A stretch of 64,000 nt of DNA from Dryocola sp051297175. Its GTDB lineage: Bacteria > Pseudomonadota > Gammaproteobacteria > Enterobacterales > Enterobacteriaceae. The translations under genes and the position numbers were made by a program. This document shows positions 51,762-60,301 of this stretch, piece after piece. Numbering within the stretch: the stretch's first letter is position 1; each line of letters starts with the position of its first letter. The notes under the pieces were generated by a model. The model did not search any database. It was given only the letters and a program-made list of their open reading frames with translations, and had not been told where the DNA came from. Location of the stretch: assembly GCF_051297175.1 (NCBI RefSeq), contig NZ_JBINNY010000001.1:1550001-1614000 (forward strand), given 5' to 3'.

Positions 51762-51925
51762 GGCTAATGGTTCCTGCTGGCGCAAGAGAGGACGACTTTA
51801 TTTGTGTTTTTTTGGACTATAACGCAAATGCCGGGGCGTCGTCATACAGTTTCATCGGTAAATTATAGTTTTCATGAATGTGTATGGCTGGGCATAAGGT
51901 AATGATTTGGGGCGGATTGCTCAAC

Positions 51926-51951
51926 AAAAAAACGCTACCGGGGCAGCGTTT
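51926..51951 (-). terminator. mepS terminator
   Basis: AAACGCT (51930-51936) pairs with AGCGTTT (51945-51951). On the minus strand the stem runs into TTTTTTT. It lies about 55 bases past the mepS stop. Confidence 0.88.
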
Positions 51952-52005
51952 CTGGGATTTTGTCTCGTCAGGGTCGCCAAGGGAATTAACGACCGGTAAG
52001 GAGAA

Positions 52006-52572
52006 TTAACTGCGGCTTAATACGCGTCGTGCTTCGTTGTAGCGCTTATTCCAGTACGGTTCATCCATATTGGAAATCGTTACGCCACTGCTGGTAGAGG
52101 CATGCACGAACTGGTTATTACCAATATAGATGCCAACGTGACGACCCGTAGAACCGGCGCGGAACAGTACTAAATCACCGGTGCGCAGCTTGCTGCGTGA
52201 AACGGATTTACCCATTTCCTGTTGTTCATAGGTAGAGCGAGGCAAATCCATTCCGAACTGTTCGCGGAAGGTTGTTTGCACGAATGCAGAACAATCGATG
52301 CCTTTTTTAGTGCTACCGCCAAGGCGGTAACGCACGCCTTTCCAGCTAGCATATTGATCCATGAGACGTGATTTCACATCTACATTACGGACCATTTCTT
52401 CGAATTCATCCTGAGAGGCTTGCAGTAAAAAACTGTCTTTATTGCCGACTGCATGCGTCTCAGAATGCATATTTGCGGTGTTAGTCGAACTACATGCTGA
52501 AAGCATTACTGCCACAGCAACAGCGGGAATTGCCCGCAAGATATATCTCAAAATAGGCTGAGATTTGACCAT
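52006..52572 (-). CDS. mepS: murein DD-endopeptidase MepS (Spr), lipoprotein
   Basis: Outer-membrane lipoprotein that cleaves peptidoglycan crosslinks to allow wall growth; its level is set by NlpI and Prc in E. coli. It has 188 residues, as in E. coli. The lipobox is LSAC with Cys27. The NlpC/P60 catalytic residues are Cys94 (GIDCSAF), His145 (GRHVGIYIG) and His157 (QFVHAST). The leader contains a perfect TAACGAT-GCGA-ATCGTTA inverted repeat. It has a terminator downstream and is probably monocistronic. Confidence 0.96.
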   Translation of the reverse strand: MVKSQPILRYILRAIPAVAVAVMLSACSSTNTANMHSETHAVGNKDSFLLQASQDEFEEMVRNVDVKSRLMDQYASWKGVRYRLGGSTKKGIDCSAFVQTTFREQFGMDLPRSTYEQQEMGKSVSRSKLRTGDLVLFRAGSTGRHVGIYIGNNQFVHASTSSGVTISNMDEPYWNKRYNEARRVLSRS

Positions 52573-52941
52573 TTTGTTTATTTTCCCTTGATGTCCTTAA
52601 CGATGCGAATCGTTATACAAAATTACCAACGTGACGAGACTAATTACCTATGTGCAGCGATTCAATTCCCCTTGAACAGAAGTGTGGTATGACGCACAAA
52701 TTTATTCACATCGCAAATGATTTGGGTTAGCAGCACAAAACGTATCTGAGGTTACCCTATCACCACTGGCATGGCGAGGCTTTTTGACCATTTTTTTATA
52801 AGAATTTGTGATGTTAAAAGTACAAAAGTAAATTTGCTCGTATGTTAACCAAGGGCGCTGGAAATCTGCGCAGGTTATTCATAAATCTAGGAAATATTAC
52901 TGTGCAAATAACAGGCGATATATTGTGGTGATTAAAAATGA
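52573..52941. other. lpxT-mepS gap (mepS promoter region)
   Basis: No gene is seen in about 370 AT-rich bases. TAACGAT-GCGA-ATCGTTA (52598-52615) is a perfect inverted repeat in the mepS leader. A TATAAC at 52611-52616 on the minus strand could be the mepS -10. No -35 is clear. Confidence 0.5.
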
Positions 52942-52968
52942 ATCAGGGATCTTTTCGGGATCCCTGAT
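52942..52968 (-). terminator. lpxT terminator
   Basis: ATCAGGGATC and GATCCCTGAT form a perfect 10-bp stem with loop TTTTCGG. On the minus strand it is followed by TTCATTTTTAATC. It lies 30 bases past the lpxT stop. Confidence 0.8.
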
Positions 52969-52997
52969 AATTTGCGCTAGGCAATGTTTATTTAATG

Positions 52998-53705
52998 TTA
53001 AGAGACTGTTCTGTGTTTACCGGGAATGGCGCGATTTAGGCTATTAATTAACCAGTCGCTGAGTGGGGTTAATAGCACCCACGGCAGGCCCACCAGGGCG
53101 ATAGAAAGTGACCCTACAAACACATCGGTAAACCAGTGTGCGCCAATGACGATGCGCGGCATGGCAAATATCAGGAAGATAATTACCGCAATAAAGAAGG
53201 CGGATTTGCCAAAATAACGCAGCATAAAGCCGGTGAAAATAATCAGCATCAGGCCATGATCCCCAGGGAAACTATCTTTCGATGCATCCTTGGTTGGGAA
53301 ATGCAGCAGCTCGCTCACGCGATGAATATCGGTGAAATAAAGCGTCGGGCTGACGTGAGAAACCGGAATCAAATGGCCCAGCTGGTTTATCACCACTGCC
53401 GTAAGCAGCATAACGACGCCCATAATCACGAGGCGGCGTCGCCCCGCAGGCGTTTCGTGCCACCAGAACCAGGAAAACAGCGCGCCCATTGCCAGCAGGG
53501 AAATGCCGTCAAAGATACGGTTATTCGTCACGGCAACCAGAACCAGGAAGGTGTGGCTCTTCACCAGCTCTTCGTTAAAAAAATGGAAAATACTGGAGTC
53601 GATTGAGAACCAAAAGCCATGGTTTTCAGGCAGGTACCAGCTAAAGAAAAGCGCCAGGCCAAGGGCGTTCAGTAACAGAATCAGCGGTAAGCGAATTTTC
53701 ATCAT
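52998..53705 (-). CDS. lpxT: Kdo2-lipid A phosphotransferase LpxT
   Basis: Inner-membrane PAP2-family enzyme that moves phosphate from undecaprenyl pyrophosphate to lipid A, giving the 1-diphosphate form. It has 235 residues (E. coli 237). Six hydrophobic segments are seen. The phosphatase motifs are KDSFPGDHGL (C2 type, with the catalytic His) and RIVIGAHWFTDVFVG (C3 type); the C1 block is weak around KDASKDS. Two ATGs stand next to each other at the start and no strong ribosome site is visible. The order mepS, lpxT, yeiR matches E. coli. Confidence 0.92.
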   Translation of the reverse strand: MMKIRLPLILLLNALGLALFFSWYLPENHGFWFSIDSSIFHFFNEELVKSHTFLVLVAVTNNRIFDGISLLAMGALFSWFWWHETPAGRRRLVIMGVVMLLTAVVINQLGHLIPVSHVSPTLYFTDIHRVSELLHFPTKDASKDSFPGDHGLMLIIFTGFMLRYFGKSAFFIAVIIFLIFAMPRIVIGAHWFTDVFVGSLSIALVGLPWVLLTPLSDWLINSLNRAIPGKHRTVS

Positions 53706-53746
53706 GCAGATTTTCGATATCTTTTAACAAGTCGGTGAGGGTAGTC

Positions 53747-54727
53747 TTACAAACTTAAACGTAGCCTCAACAGAGCGCTTTGCAAGCTGTTCCAGTCCGT
53801 CTCTTCGCTATTAATCAATTCGATACGACTGTCGGGTGGTGCCACGCCTTGCGTTTCGATATGCAGATCGTCGCCCTGGCGGTTGATGCGCACCAGGCCT
53901 TCCGCAATGCGCAACACGCCTTTTACCCGGCTAACCGGCGCGAGGCGGGCCCACTCCAGAATGCCAACCGTATCAAAAACCGTCTCTGCATCAAAAATCC
54001 AGCCGCAGGCCACGTAACCCTGGCCGCTGTTTATGCTGCGTCTCCAGCGCTGGTGGCCCGGTAAGCTAAGCGCGGCAAGACCACGGTTGGCCTCGTGCGT
54101 ATGGCTGTGTTCGGCGCTGCTCGGGAGTTCGCGAAGGTTTTGACGCGGGAGATCCAGCAGGCTGACGTCAATTTGGCCATTTTCCGCCAGCACCACGTCG
54201 CGCCCGTCGGCGTTCGACTGCTGCCATTCGGCCAGGGCCCGGCGGCTTTCATCGGTAGAGCGGTCATTTTTATTAGCGACGATGATATCCGCGCTAGCAA
54301 GCTGATCGCGGAAGTTGTCGTTGTTCACGGCGCGATCGTCTAACAGCGAGCGCGGATCGAGCAGGCAAAGCGTGGCCCGCAGGTCAATCCACGGCTGGTA
54401 AACTTCGGCGGTAAGCATATCGAGGATTTGTTTCGGGTGGCCTAAGCCTGTGGGTTCGATAAGCAGACGGTCTGGCTTTCCCTGGCGCAGCAGCGTATTT
54501 AGCCCGACCTGCATCGGTAAACCATTCACGCAGCACATGCAGCCGCCGGGGATCTCCTTGAGCAGCGCGCCGCCGTCGGCAAGCAGGGCACCATCAATCC
54601 CCACTTCGCCAAACTCATTCACCAGAACCGCCCACTTCTCATCGCAGGGTTTATTCGCCAGCAGATGCAGGATAGTGGTGGTTTTTCCGCTGCCAAGAAA
54701 GCCGGTAATCAGGTTGGTTTTGGTCAC
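53747..54727 (-). CDS. yeiR: zinc-binding GTPase YeiR (COG0523)
   Basis: P-loop GTPase of the COG0523 / CobW family. E. coli YeiR binds zinc and has GTPase activity; family members act as metallochaperones. It has 326 residues from the GTG at 54727 (E. coli 328). Walker A GFLGSGKTT lies near residue 9 and the metal motif GGCMCC near 63. LIEPTGLGHP (switch region) and IIVANKNDRS (guanine specificity NKxD) follow. A His-containing stretch EHSHTHE is near 208. The GTG is preferred to an upstream in-frame GTG because GGAG lies five bases before it. Confidence 0.93.
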   Translation of the reverse strand: MTKTNLITGFLGSGKTTTILHLLANKPCDEKWAVLVNEFGEVGIDGALLADGGALLKEIPGGCMCCVNGLPMQVGLNTLLRQGKPDRLLIEPTGLGHPKQILDMLTAEVYQPWIDLRATLCLLDPRSLLDDRAVNNDNFRDQLASADIIVANKNDRSTDESRRALAEWQQSNADGRDVVLAENGQIDVSLLDLPRQNLRELPSSAEHSHTHEANRGLAALSLPGHQRWRRSINSGQGYVACGWIFDAETVFDTVGILEWARLAPVSRVKGVLRIAEGLVRINRQGDDLHIETQGVAPPDSRIELINSEETDWNSLQSALLRLRLSL

Positions 54728-54790
54728 AGTCGCTCCGGAAATATCATTCACGCTTATATAAGCCGATGGCTATCCTGAACAACATTAAGC

Positions 54791-54837
54791 AAAAAAAGAA
54801 GCCCCGGCGCGGACTTCGTTAAAAAAATCCGCGCGCG
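54791..54837 (-). terminator. yeiQ terminator
   Basis: On the minus strand GCGCGGA (54834-54828) pairs with TCCGCGC (54813-54807) around a 14-base loop, followed by CGGGGCTTC and seven T residues. It lies between yeiQ and yeiR, which share a strand. Confidence 0.7.
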
Positions 54838-54847
54838 GGTAACTGAT

Positions 54848-56314
54848 TTATTCACTCACGAGGCTGGCGACCGCCTGACGGGCACCGTTGGCGGCCAGCT
54901 GCTGCCAGGCCGCGCTGACGTTATTAACAAATCGCTCGTCGGCCGGCAGATCGCTGCCGAAGATTTCCGTCAGGGTAAGCAGGGCGGCAACGCGCTCGTC
55001 TTCAGCGCTGCCGTCCACCAGACCTTTGATTTTCACGGACAGCGGATCGCGGATATCTATTGCCTGTCCCGCGTCGTCAACGCCGCTGACATAGCGCATC
55101 CACGCGGCAACGCCCAGCGCCAGACAAGGCCACTCGTCGTCCTGCTGGAGGTGCCAGCGCACGCTTTCCAGCATCCGCTGCGGCAGCTTCTGACTGCCGT
55201 CCATGGCGATTTGCCAGGTACGATGCTGTAGCGCCGGATTGCTGAAGCGCTCAAGAAGATTGTGCGCATACTGCCGCAAATCGACGCCCGTAACGCGCAG
55301 GGTCGGGGCCTGTTCCTGCATCATAAGCCGGTGGGCGGCGCGGTAAAAATTCTCGTCGGCCATGCAGTCATTAATATGCTGATAGCCCGCCAGATAGCCA
55401 AGCCAGGCAAGGAACGAGTGGCTGCCGTTGAGCATGCGCAGCTTCATTTGCTCCCAGGGCATCACGTCATCGACCATTTCGACGCCCGCGACCTCCCACT
55501 GCGGACGGCCCGCAACAAAGTTATCTTCAATCACCCACTGAATAAACGGCTCGCCTGAAATCGCGCACGGATCTTCAACGCCCATAACGTCAGTGATTTC
55601 CTGCAGGGATTCAGGCGTGGCGGCGGGCACGATACGGTCAACCATCGTGCTTGGGAACGTCACGTGCTCGCGCACCCAGTCGGCCAGCTCCTGGCTGCGC
55701 TTTTCCGCCATGCCGATCGCCGCATTGCGCACGACGTGGCCGTTATCAGGAATGTTATCGCAGGAAAGCACGGTGAAAGGGCGTAGCCCGCGTTCGCGGC
55801 GGCGGTTTAAGGCCTCGACTAAAATGCCGGGCACCGAATGCGGCTCGGCCGGGTTTTCAAGATCGTGAACGATCCGTTCGTTGGACGCGTCAAGCCTGCC
55901 GGTAGCGGGATCGATGCAGTAGCCTTTCTCGGTGACCGTCAGCGACACGATGGCGACCTGCGGCTCGCAGAACTTCTCGATGATCGCGTCCATCCCGTCG
56001 AGCCTGGCGTTCAGACACTCTTTAACCGCGCCGATGACGATAGCCTGATTTCCATCCCGCCCTTTTTCCAGCACGGTATACAGATGATCCTGATCGCGCA
56101 GCGCGCTCATCAGCTTATCGCCGCTAAACAGGCTGATTTCACAGATACCCCAGTCGCCGCCAAGCGCGTTGAGCACCCGGTCAGTCAGCAGCGCCTGATG
56201 CGCCCGGTGGAAGGCGCCGAAGCCAAAGTGGACAATGCGCGTTTGTAACGCGCTGCGGTCGTAACGCGGCAGTTGAACGCCGTCCGGCAACGTGACTGAA
56301 GCAATTGTATTCAT
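54848..56314 (-). CDS. yeiQ: mannitol/fructuronate-type dehydrogenase YeiQ
   Basis: NAD-dependent long-chain dehydrogenase of the mannitol dehydrogenase family, very similar to E. coli YeiQ and related to fructuronate reductase UxuB. It has 488 residues from the ATG at 56314, as in E. coli. The nucleotide-binding start is RIVHFGFGAFHRAHQA; family motifs include LSCDNIPDNGHVVRNA and KLRMLNGSHSFLAWLGYLAGY, which contains the catalytic Lys. The TTG nine bases upstream is too close to the ribosome site. It is divergent from uxuA, whose product uses D-mannonate, the product expected if this enzyme reduces fructuronate. Substrate specificity is inferred, not shown. Confidence 0.92.
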   Translation of the reverse strand: MNTIASVTLPDGVQLPRYDRSALQTRIVHFGFGAFHRAHQALLTDRVLNALGGDWGICEISLFSGDKLMSALRDQDHLYTVLEKGRDGNQAIVIGAVKECLNARLDGMDAIIEKFCEPQVAIVSLTVTEKGYCIDPATGRLDASNERIVHDLENPAEPHSVPGILVEALNRRRERGLRPFTVLSCDNIPDNGHVVRNAAIGMAEKRSQELADWVREHVTFPSTMVDRIVPAATPESLQEITDVMGVEDPCAISGEPFIQWVIEDNFVAGRPQWEVAGVEMVDDVMPWEQMKLRMLNGSHSFLAWLGYLAGYQHINDCMADENFYRAAHRLMMQEQAPTLRVTGVDLRQYAHNLLERFSNPALQHRTWQIAMDGSQKLPQRMLESVRWHLQQDDEWPCLALGVAAWMRYVSGVDDAGQAIDIRDPLSVKIKGLVDGSAEDERVAALLTLTEIFGSDLPADERFVNNVSAAWQQLAANGARQAVASLVSE

Positions 56315-56407
56315 AAAATGCAAATCCTGATTAACGTAATGATAACAACCGCAGTCTAAAGTTATATGACAGCAAAGAGAATTGGTGTGCTGGCTTTATC
56401 GTTTTAA

Positions 56408-56423
56408 TGTGAGCTGGATCAAC
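56408..56423 (+). promoter_or_regulatory. candidate CRP site for uxuA
   Basis: TGTGAGCTGGATCAAC matches TGTGA-N6-TCACA at eight of ten core bases. It is centred about 60 bases before the inferred uxuA transcription start, a class I position. Confidence 0.5.
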
Positions 56424-56440
56424 CAATTTTGCGGGTAAAA

Positions 56441-56468
56441 TTGATCGTTGCCGGGTTTGCGGTATGGT
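56441..56468 (+). promoter_or_regulatory. candidate uxuA promoter
   Basis: TTGATC (56441-56446) and TATGGT (56463-56468) are separated by 16 bases. The start would be near 56475, giving a leader of about 50 bases that contains the UxuR/ExuR-like operator. Confidence 0.55.
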
Positions 56469-56490
56469 AGTCGTCAATGCAATAACATAG

Positions 56491-56507
56491 AATTGGTATG
56501 ACAACTT
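56491..56507 (+). promoter_or_regulatory. candidate UxuR/ExuR operator
   Basis: AATTGGTATGACAACTT resembles the GntR-family UxuR/ExuR palindrome AAATTGGTATACCAATTT; the left half is exact. Further half-sites are AATTGGTGTGCTGG (56379-56392) and ATCAACCAATTTT (56418-56430). Confidence 0.6.
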
Positions 56508-56525
56508 ATTAATGAGGAATTGGTA

Positions 56526-57719
56526 ATGGAACAAACCTGGCGTTGGTATGGCCCGAAAGACCCTGTATCACTGGACGACGTGCGCCAGGCGGGCGCAACC
56601 GGTGTGGTAACCGCTTTGCATCACATCCCGAACGGGGAAGTGTGGCCGGTAGCTGAAATTAAACAGCGTCAGGCCGAGCTTGCGGCAAAAGGGCTAACCT
56701 GGTCGGTTGTCGAAAGTATTCCGGTGCATGAAGAAATCAAAACGCACACCGGCGACTACGACAAGCACATCGCTAACTACCAGCAGAGCATCCGTAACCT
56801 GGCGGAATGCGGCATCGACACCGTGTGCTACAACTTTATGCCGATCCTCGACTGGACGCGTACCGACCTGGAATACGAACTGCCGGACGGCTCTAAAGCC
56901 TTGCGCTTCGACCAGATTGCCTTCGCGGCCTTTGAACTGCATATCCTGAAGCGCCCTGGCGCCCAGGCGGACTACAGCGAAGAAGAGCAGCGCCAGGCGC
57001 AAACCTACTTCCAGAATATGTCCCCGGCGGAAATTGAAAAGCTGACGCGCAACATCATCGCCGGCCTGCCGGGCGCGGAAGAAGGCTACACGCTGGACCA
57101 GTTCCGCGCGCGCCTTGCTGAATACGACGGCATTAACAAAGAGCAGCTGCGCGAAAACATGGCTTATTTCCTGCGCGCCATCGTGGCGGTGGCGGAAGAA
57201 GTCGGCGTTCGCCTTGCGGTTCACCCGGACGATCCGCCGCGTCCGATCCTCGGCCTGCCGCGTATCGTTTCTACCATTGAAGATATGCAGTGGCTGAAAG
57301 AAACCGTCGACAGCATCAACAACGGCTTCACCATGTGTACCGGCTCATACGGCGTGCGCGCCGATAACGACCTGGTGCGGATGATCGAAACCTTTGGCGA
57401 CCGTATTCACTTCACCCACCTGCGCGCAACCTGCCGCGAAGGCAACCCGAAAACCTTCCACGAAGGCGCGCACCTGCAGGGCGACGTCGACATGGTTTCC
57501 GTGGTAAAAGCGATTCTGACCGAAGAGCAGCGCCGCAAGGCGAGCGGTGACGAGCGTCCAATCCCGATGCGTCCGGACCACGGCCATCAGATGCTGGACG
57601 ATCTGCACAAGAAAACCAACCCTGGCTACTCGGCGATTGGCCGCCTGAAAGGCCTGGCGGAAGTGCGCGGCGTTGAGCTGGCGCTGAAGCAGACGATGTT
57701 CCCGGATTTGCTGAAGTAA
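56526..57719 (+). CDS. uxuA: D-mannonate dehydratase
   Basis: UxuA dehydrates D-mannonate to 2-keto-3-deoxy-D-gluconate in glucuronate degradation. It has 397 residues (E. coli 394). Typical segments are MEQTWRWYGPKDPVSLDDVR, VCYNFMPILDWTRTDL, RLAVHPDDPPRPILGLPRIV (metal site), GFTMCTGSYGVRADNDL and PMRPDHGHQMLDDL. The ATG at 56526 has GAGGA eight bases upstream. In E. coli uxuA lies in uxuAB-uxuR far from yeiQ; here it is divergent from yeiQ with shared UxuR-like sites, so the two may form a small hexuronate unit. A terminator follows. Confidence 0.95.
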   Translation: MEQTWRWYGPKDPVSLDDVRQAGATGVVTALHHIPNGEVWPVAEIKQRQAELAAKGLTWSVVESIPVHEEIKTHTGDYDKHIANYQQSIRNLAECGIDTVCYNFMPILDWTRTDLEYELPDGSKALRFDQIAFAAFELHILKRPGAQADYSEEEQRQAQTYFQNMSPAEIEKLTRNIIAGLPGAEEGYTLDQFRARLAEYDGINKEQLRENMAYFLRAIVAVAEEVGVRLAVHPDDPPRPILGLPRIVSTIEDMQWLKETVDSINNGFTMCTGSYGVRADNDLVRMIETFGDRIHFTHLRATCREGNPKTFHEGAHLQGDVDMVSVVKAILTEEQRRKASGDERPIPMRPDHGHQMLDDLHKKTNPGYSAIGRLKGLAEVRGVELALKQTMFPDLLK

Positions 57720-57731
57720 GCGTAAAGCACT

Positions 57732-57759
57732 AAAAAAAACCCGCCGAGGCGGGTTTTTT
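57732..57759. terminator. bidirectional terminator between uxuA and efpL
   Basis: AAAAAAAACCCGCC, GA and GGCGGGTTTTTT make a strong symmetrical hairpin in the gap between the two convergent genes, seven bases from the efpL stop. Confidence 0.93.
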
Positions 57760-57765
57760 GTTTTC

Positions 57766-58338
57766 TTAGTCTGCGCGGCCCATAGAGCGCTTTTCGGCGA
57801 TATGAATGCGGATTTTCTCACCGGTCACCATATATTCCGGCACCTGAATAACAAGGCCGGTGGACATGGTGGCAGGCTTGGTGCGGGAGCTTGCTGAAGC
57901 ACCTTTAATGCCGGGCGCGGTTTCAACGATTTCCAGGTCTACCGTCTGCGGCAGTTCGAGCGCCAGCAGCTGGCCGTCCCAGGTCAGAACCTGCATGTCC
58001 GGCATGCCGCCTTCCGGGATGAACTGCAGCTCGTCTTCGATCTGGTCTTTGGTAAAGATATACGGGGTGTAATCTTCTTTATCCATGAACACGTATTCGT
58101 TGCCATCGATATAGGAGAAGTCAACGAAACGGCGGGTCAGGGTAATGGTGTCGACGATATCGTCGCCCTTAAAGCGCTCTTCGACTTTCTGGCCGGTGCG
58201 AACGTCAGAAAAACGCATTTTGTAAAGGGTTGCCGCGCCGCGTGCGCTTGGGGCCTGGATATCGATATCTTTCACAATCAGCAGCTTGCCGTTGTAATTC
58301 AGTACCATACCTTTTTTGATTTCGTTAGCTCTTGCCAT
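57766..58338 (-). CDS. efpL: elongation factor P-like protein EfpL (YeiP)
   Basis: Paralogue of elongation factor P that eases ribosome stalling at proline and some other motifs. It has 190 residues, as in E. coli YeiP. Three beta-barrel domains are expected. The EF-P loop Lys is replaced: the tip reads DIQAPSARGAATLYKMRF, with Arg in the extended loop, as in EfpL rather than EF-P. The ATG at 58338 follows AGGA. The 27-codon upstream extension carries no family similarity. Confidence 0.95.
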   Translation of the reverse strand: MARANEIKKGMVLNYNGKLLIVKDIDIQAPSARGAATLYKMRFSDVRTGQKVEERFKGDDIVDTITLTRRFVDFSYIDGNEYVFMDKEDYTPYIFTKDQIEDELQFIPEGGMPDMQVLTWDGQLLALELPQTVDLEIVETAPGIKGASASSRTKPATMSTGLVIQVPEYMVTGEKIRIHIAEKRSMGRAD

Positions 58339-58520
58339 CGATGTTTCCTGTGAAATTTGAGGAGCGAAAATATTGCGACAAATTACTCGCGAGGTGCACT
58401 TCAGGCAAGCGGAATTCATCGCCCGTGCGACAAGCTTTGCGACAAAGTATAAATAGCATAGTAAAGCCCGTGCGGGACTGATACAGTCCGCCCATTAGCC
58501 AGCCCACCGGAGTATTGCTG

Positions 58521-58775
58521 ATGGACTGTCGTCCTGACTGCGGCGCCTGCTGTACCGCACCTTCTATATCAAGTCCGATACCCGGCATGCCCAACGGCAA
58601 GCCCGCCAATACCCGCTGCGTTCAGCTTGCCGACAACCTGATGTGCAAGATATTCACTTCGCCTCTGCGGCCGAAGGTTTGCGCCAGCCTGCAGGCCAGC
58701 CGCGAGATGTGTGGCACCACGCGGCAGCAGGCGATGGCGTATCTGATTTATCTTGAGGCGGCGACCGCCCCCTAA
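58521..58775 (+). CDS. yeiW: YeiW, UPF0153 cysteine-cluster protein
   Basis: An 84-residue protein with a cysteine-rich motif at the start (MDCRPDCGACC) and further Cys at NTRCVQ, LMCKIF, KVCASL and REMCGTT. The pattern fits a YkgJ/UPF0153 zinc- or iron-binding family. Function is unknown. The ATG at 58521 has GGAG eight bases before it. Its stop overlaps the setB stop by four bases on the opposite strand. Confidence 0.9.
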   Translation: MDCRPDCGACCTAPSISSPIPGMPNGKPANTRCVQLADNLMCKIFTSPLRPKVCASLQASREMCGTTRQQAMAYLIYLEAATAP

Positions 58776-59953
58776 ACGTCCTTAATGCGCAGCATGCACC
58801 AGGCCGTAACGACAATCATGGCCAGCGCAATAAAGAAGACGGTGTGATAGTTCCAGATTTCAGCCACCACGCCCGCCAGTGAACCGGCGATGATCCAGCC
58901 CACTCGGGTTGTATTGGTGTACAAGGTTGTGGCCGCACCCGCCTGGCCCGGCATCAGATCCTGGAAGTACAGCATCCCAATCCCCGCTAGAATCCCGATA
59001 AATATTGCGTTCAGCAGCTGTAGGCCAAGCAGCATGTATTCGTTATGCAGCGTCAGCATGCCGACGTAGAACAGCAGCCCCGCGACCAGCGCGATACGCA
59101 TCAGGAAGCGCTTCCCAAAACGTTTGGCGTAATAGCCCGCAATCAGCATGGTTGGAATTTCCAGCCCAGCGGCGGTGCCCATCATCACGCCAGCCAGCTT
59201 CTCGGGCAGATGCAGCTCATGAATGATGTAAAGCGGCATATTGATGATGTACAGGCTGTTGCAGCCCCACATCATGGTGCAGGCGACAAACAGCAGCAGT
59301 GCATCACGGCGGTTGCGGCGCGGCGCTTCAAGCTTAGCGGTTGTGGCAAGCGGCTCTTTGCGCATCGAGGGCAGGAACAGCCAGACCATCAGGCTACAGA
59401 CGACAAACGCGAAGGCGGCGCTGAGATACATGGTGGTGAAGCCGAAGCCAAGAGCGAGCGCATAGGCGATTGGCGGGCCGATAACCCAGGCCAGCGACAC
59501 CTGCGCGCGCAGTATCGAACTGAACATGACGGCTTCGCGGCCCGTGCGGTCGGCGTGTTCGCGGGCAAGGGCGAACATCTGCGGGTTGGCGGTCGAGCCG
59601 AAGCTGCTTAAGAAGACGCCCACAAAAAGCAGGACAAAATAGTTACGGTTCCAGGCAAACAGCACGCACGCCAGGGCACCCAGAAGGCAGCAGACGAAAA
59701 TCAGCGATTTGCGATCGCCTTTGCGATCCGAACGCCCGGCCAGAAACTGGCTGACCAAAATGCCGATAACGGCGCTGCCGGTGAAGAAGAAGCCAACCAT
59801 CGCCGGACGGACGTGGACCTCCTCGCTCAAAAACAGGCTTAGCGTCGGAGTTTGCAGGGCACCAGCAATACCGGTTAAAAAAGCTACAATCAAAAAGGCG
59901 GAAGACGTCAGATCAAGTGGCTTACGGCCCGCGGCAACTGGGGTGTTTTGCAT
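58772..59953 (-). CDS. setB: sugar efflux transporter SetB
   Basis: Major facilitator family sugar exporter. E. coli SetB exports lactose and glucose analogues and has been linked to chromosome segregation. It has 393 residues, as in E. coli. Twelve hydrophobic helices are predicted, with the motif A-like loop SQFLAGRSDRKGDRKSLIF near residue 66 and YFQDLMPGQAGAATTLYTNT near 340. The ATG at 59953 matches the family start; an upstream in-frame extension of 28 codons has no family similarity. No clear Shine-Dalgarno is present. Confidence 0.93.
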   Translation of the reverse strand: MQNTPVAAGRKPLDLTSSAFLIVAFLTGIAGALQTPTLSLFLSEEVHVRPAMVGFFFTGSAVIGILVSQFLAGRSDRKGDRKSLIFVCCLLGALACVLFAWNRNYFVLLFVGVFLSSFGSTANPQMFALAREHADRTGREAVMFSSILRAQVSLAWVIGPPIAYALALGFGFTTMYLSAAFAFVVCSLMVWLFLPSMRKEPLATTAKLEAPRRNRRDALLLFVACTMMWGCNSLYIINMPLYIIHELHLPEKLAGVMMGTAAGLEIPTMLIAGYYAKRFGKRFLMRIALVAGLLFYVGMLTLHNEYMLLGLQLLNAIFIGILAGIGMLYFQDLMPGQAGAATTLYTNTTRVGWIIAGSLAGVVAEIWNYHTVFFIALAMIVVTAWCMLRIKDV

Positions 59954-60202
59954 GAGATAAGGATCGTTTGATAGGGAACGCGCGGAGTTTACGCGCCTTA
60001 GCGGCAAATAAACAGTCGTTAAAATCAAACGCAACACGAAAAGTCAAAACGGTGTTCCACATCGCTCATAGCGAATGCTGAAGTCTTGCTGATAGTCATT
60101 CCGTGCTGTTCAGCTATTGGCGAAAGATTTAAGGAAAATGTGCGTAATCTCTAAATTTCGACACGCAGATCTTGCCAGTAATGTTGAAAATATCCACACT
60201 AC

Positions 60203-60218
60203 TTGAAACGTTTCAGCG
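60203..60218. promoter_or_regulatory. Cra (FruR) operator O1 of fruBKA
   Basis: TTGAAACGTTTCAGCG contains the perfect palindrome TGAAACGTTTCA, the ideal Cra site. It is about 90 bases before the fruB ATG. Confidence 0.9.
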
Positions 60219-60267
60219 TCGTCTTATTTTCAAACAGGAGTGGGGTGACGCTTTTTTTCTCACATTA

Positions 60268-60283
60268 GCTGAATCGTTTCAAT
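60268..60283. promoter_or_regulatory. Cra (FruR) operator O2 of fruBKA
   Basis: GCTGAATCGTTTCAAT matches the Cra consensus RSTGAAWCSNTHHW. It ends 18 bases before the fruB ATG. The two sites lie 65 bases apart, as in the E. coli fru operon. Confidence 0.88.
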
Positions 60284-60301
60284 TCAGCAGGAGAGGGAAC
60301 C

